Assembly (NCBI GenBank): GCA_013329865.1
Contig: DUJJ01000110.1
Coordinates: 1-11,813 of the forward strand
Origin: Candidatus Poseidoniaceae archaeon
GTDB lineage: Archaea; Thermoplasmatota; Poseidoniia; Poseidoniales; Poseidoniaceae
Direction: 5' to 3'
DNA: 11,813 nt
Part shown: piece by piece, positions 11,173-11,813 of the stretch
How positions within the stretch are numbered: position 1 is the first letter of the stretch
Layout: each line of letters begins with the position of its first letter
The notes under the pieces: model-generated
The model's database searches: none
Told to the model about the DNA's origin: nothing
Seen by the model: the letters and a program-made list of their open reading frames with translations, nothing else
Program-made: the position numbers and the translations under genes

Positions 11173-11813
11173 ATGGTAATTGCGAAGTCTCCGGATTCAG
11201 TTATAAGTGGACACAGTCACAGATACTTAGATGTCGATAAAATCAAGAAAAGCCTAGACAGAGTAACAACAGATGGTGCCGCATACGCAGAGGTCAGGCT
11301 TGTAGCCTACACTGATTATTCCGCCACCATAAGGGACAGAAAACTAGAGCGTGCAATTCCGGGTCAAGAGATCGGTGCAACCATCAGAGTCCTCGCAGAC
11401 GGTGCGTGGGGTGTGCATTCCACTACTGATATTGCATCGCTTGAACAGCAAATGGGTCCAACTTTGAAACTAGCACAATCTGTCGCTGCTAGACGATCGT
11501 CGAAAGATAGACCAATCAGTTTGGCAGAAGTTCCGATAATTGAAGACAGTATGCACTGGAAACCACAAAAAGACGTCCGTAATACGGAATTGGCTGACCG
11601 TTTAGAATTAATGAATTTGCTCAGTGACTCTGCAAGTGGTCATGATAATGTTGTTTCTGTTACATGTGGCTGGCATGATGAACATATCCATACTGAATTT
11701 TTGAGCAGTGAGGGAATGAATCGGACATGGAGTTTTCAAAGGTCGCTGATAAACGGTATGGTTACTGCTCGAGATGGTTCTAATGTTGTTTCCTATCGAA
11801 CCAGATTCGGTGG
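11173..11813 (+). CDS. tldD: TldD/PmbA-family metalloprotease, N-terminal part (3' truncated by window edge)
   Basis: The first 213 residues of a TldD-like protein, continuing past the window. TldD with its partner TldE (PmbA) forms a heterodimeric protease that degrades unfolded or natively unstructured peptides. Visible are the family N-terminal domain with AYAEVRLVAYTDYSATIRDR (37-56) and IGATIRVLADGAWG (67-80), and a later GMVTARDGSNVVSYRTRFGG stretch at the window end. The TldD zinc motif HExxxH should lie beyond the edge, so the TldD rather than TldE assignment is provisional; the wording of the N-terminal domain favours TldD. ATG 11173 is the first possible start after an in-frame stop at 11155. 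No Shine-Dalgarno sequence is seen. The 45-base gap after cgi121 holds no T-run, so readthrough from cgi121 is possible. Confidence 0.85.
   Translation, partial: MVIAKSPDSVISGHSHRYLDVDKIKKSLDRVTTDGAAYAEVRLVAYTDYSATIRDRKLERAIPGQEIGATIRVLADGAWGVHSTTDIASLEQQMGPTLKLAQSVAARRSSKDRPISLAEVPIIEDSMHWKPQKDVRNTELADRLELMNLLSDSASGHDNVVSVTCGWHDEHIHTEFLSSEGMNRTWSFQRSLINGMVTARDGSNVVSYRTRFG

Overview
The window reads as a compact archaeal chromosome segment. It combines archaeal genes (the Hel308 helicase, the KEOPS subunit Cgi121) with a bacterial-type DNA gyrase (GyrB and GyrA). Moderately AT-rich DNA, very short intergenic gaps, mixed Shine-Dalgarno and apparently leaderless starts, and gyrase beside archaeal information-processing genes point to Thermoplasmatota, most likely a marine Group II/III (Poseidoniales-like) archaeon. 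That assignment is an inference from gene content; no rRNA gene is present. No tRNA, mobile element or CRISPR array was seen.

Left region (1-4854, + strand): the 3' part of gyrB, a full gyrA overlapping it by 11 bases behind a near-perfect Shine-Dalgarno sequence, and a DRE-TIM (HMGL-like) acyltransferase resembling 2-isopropylmalate synthase, whose frame overlaps the gyrA stop. GyrA ends in an unexpected, textbook EF-hand calcium-binding loop.

Middle region (4855-7885): a minus-strand M14/aspartoacylase-type zinc deacylase converges on the acyltransferase with no spacer. Diverging from it is a two-gene + strand unit, a hot-dog thioesterase and a SprT-like zinc metalloprotease with a zinc ribbon. 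A minus-strand two-helix membrane protein with a duplicated TerB-like Asp-Gly motif converges on the protease after 2 bases.

Right region (7886-11813, + strand): hel308, cgi121 and the 5' part of a tldD-like gene, probably one unit. The hel308 promoter is the clearest in the window: a palindromic TATA element, then a Shine-Dalgarno sequence that fixes the start at 7992.

Functionally, the genes centre on DNA topology and repair (gyrase, Hel308, a possible DNA-protein crosslink protease) and tRNA modification (KEOPS t6A), with several metabolic or peptide-processing enzymes between them. The most unusual observations are the EF-hand tail on GyrA and the duplicated TerB-like membrane protein divergent from hel308.
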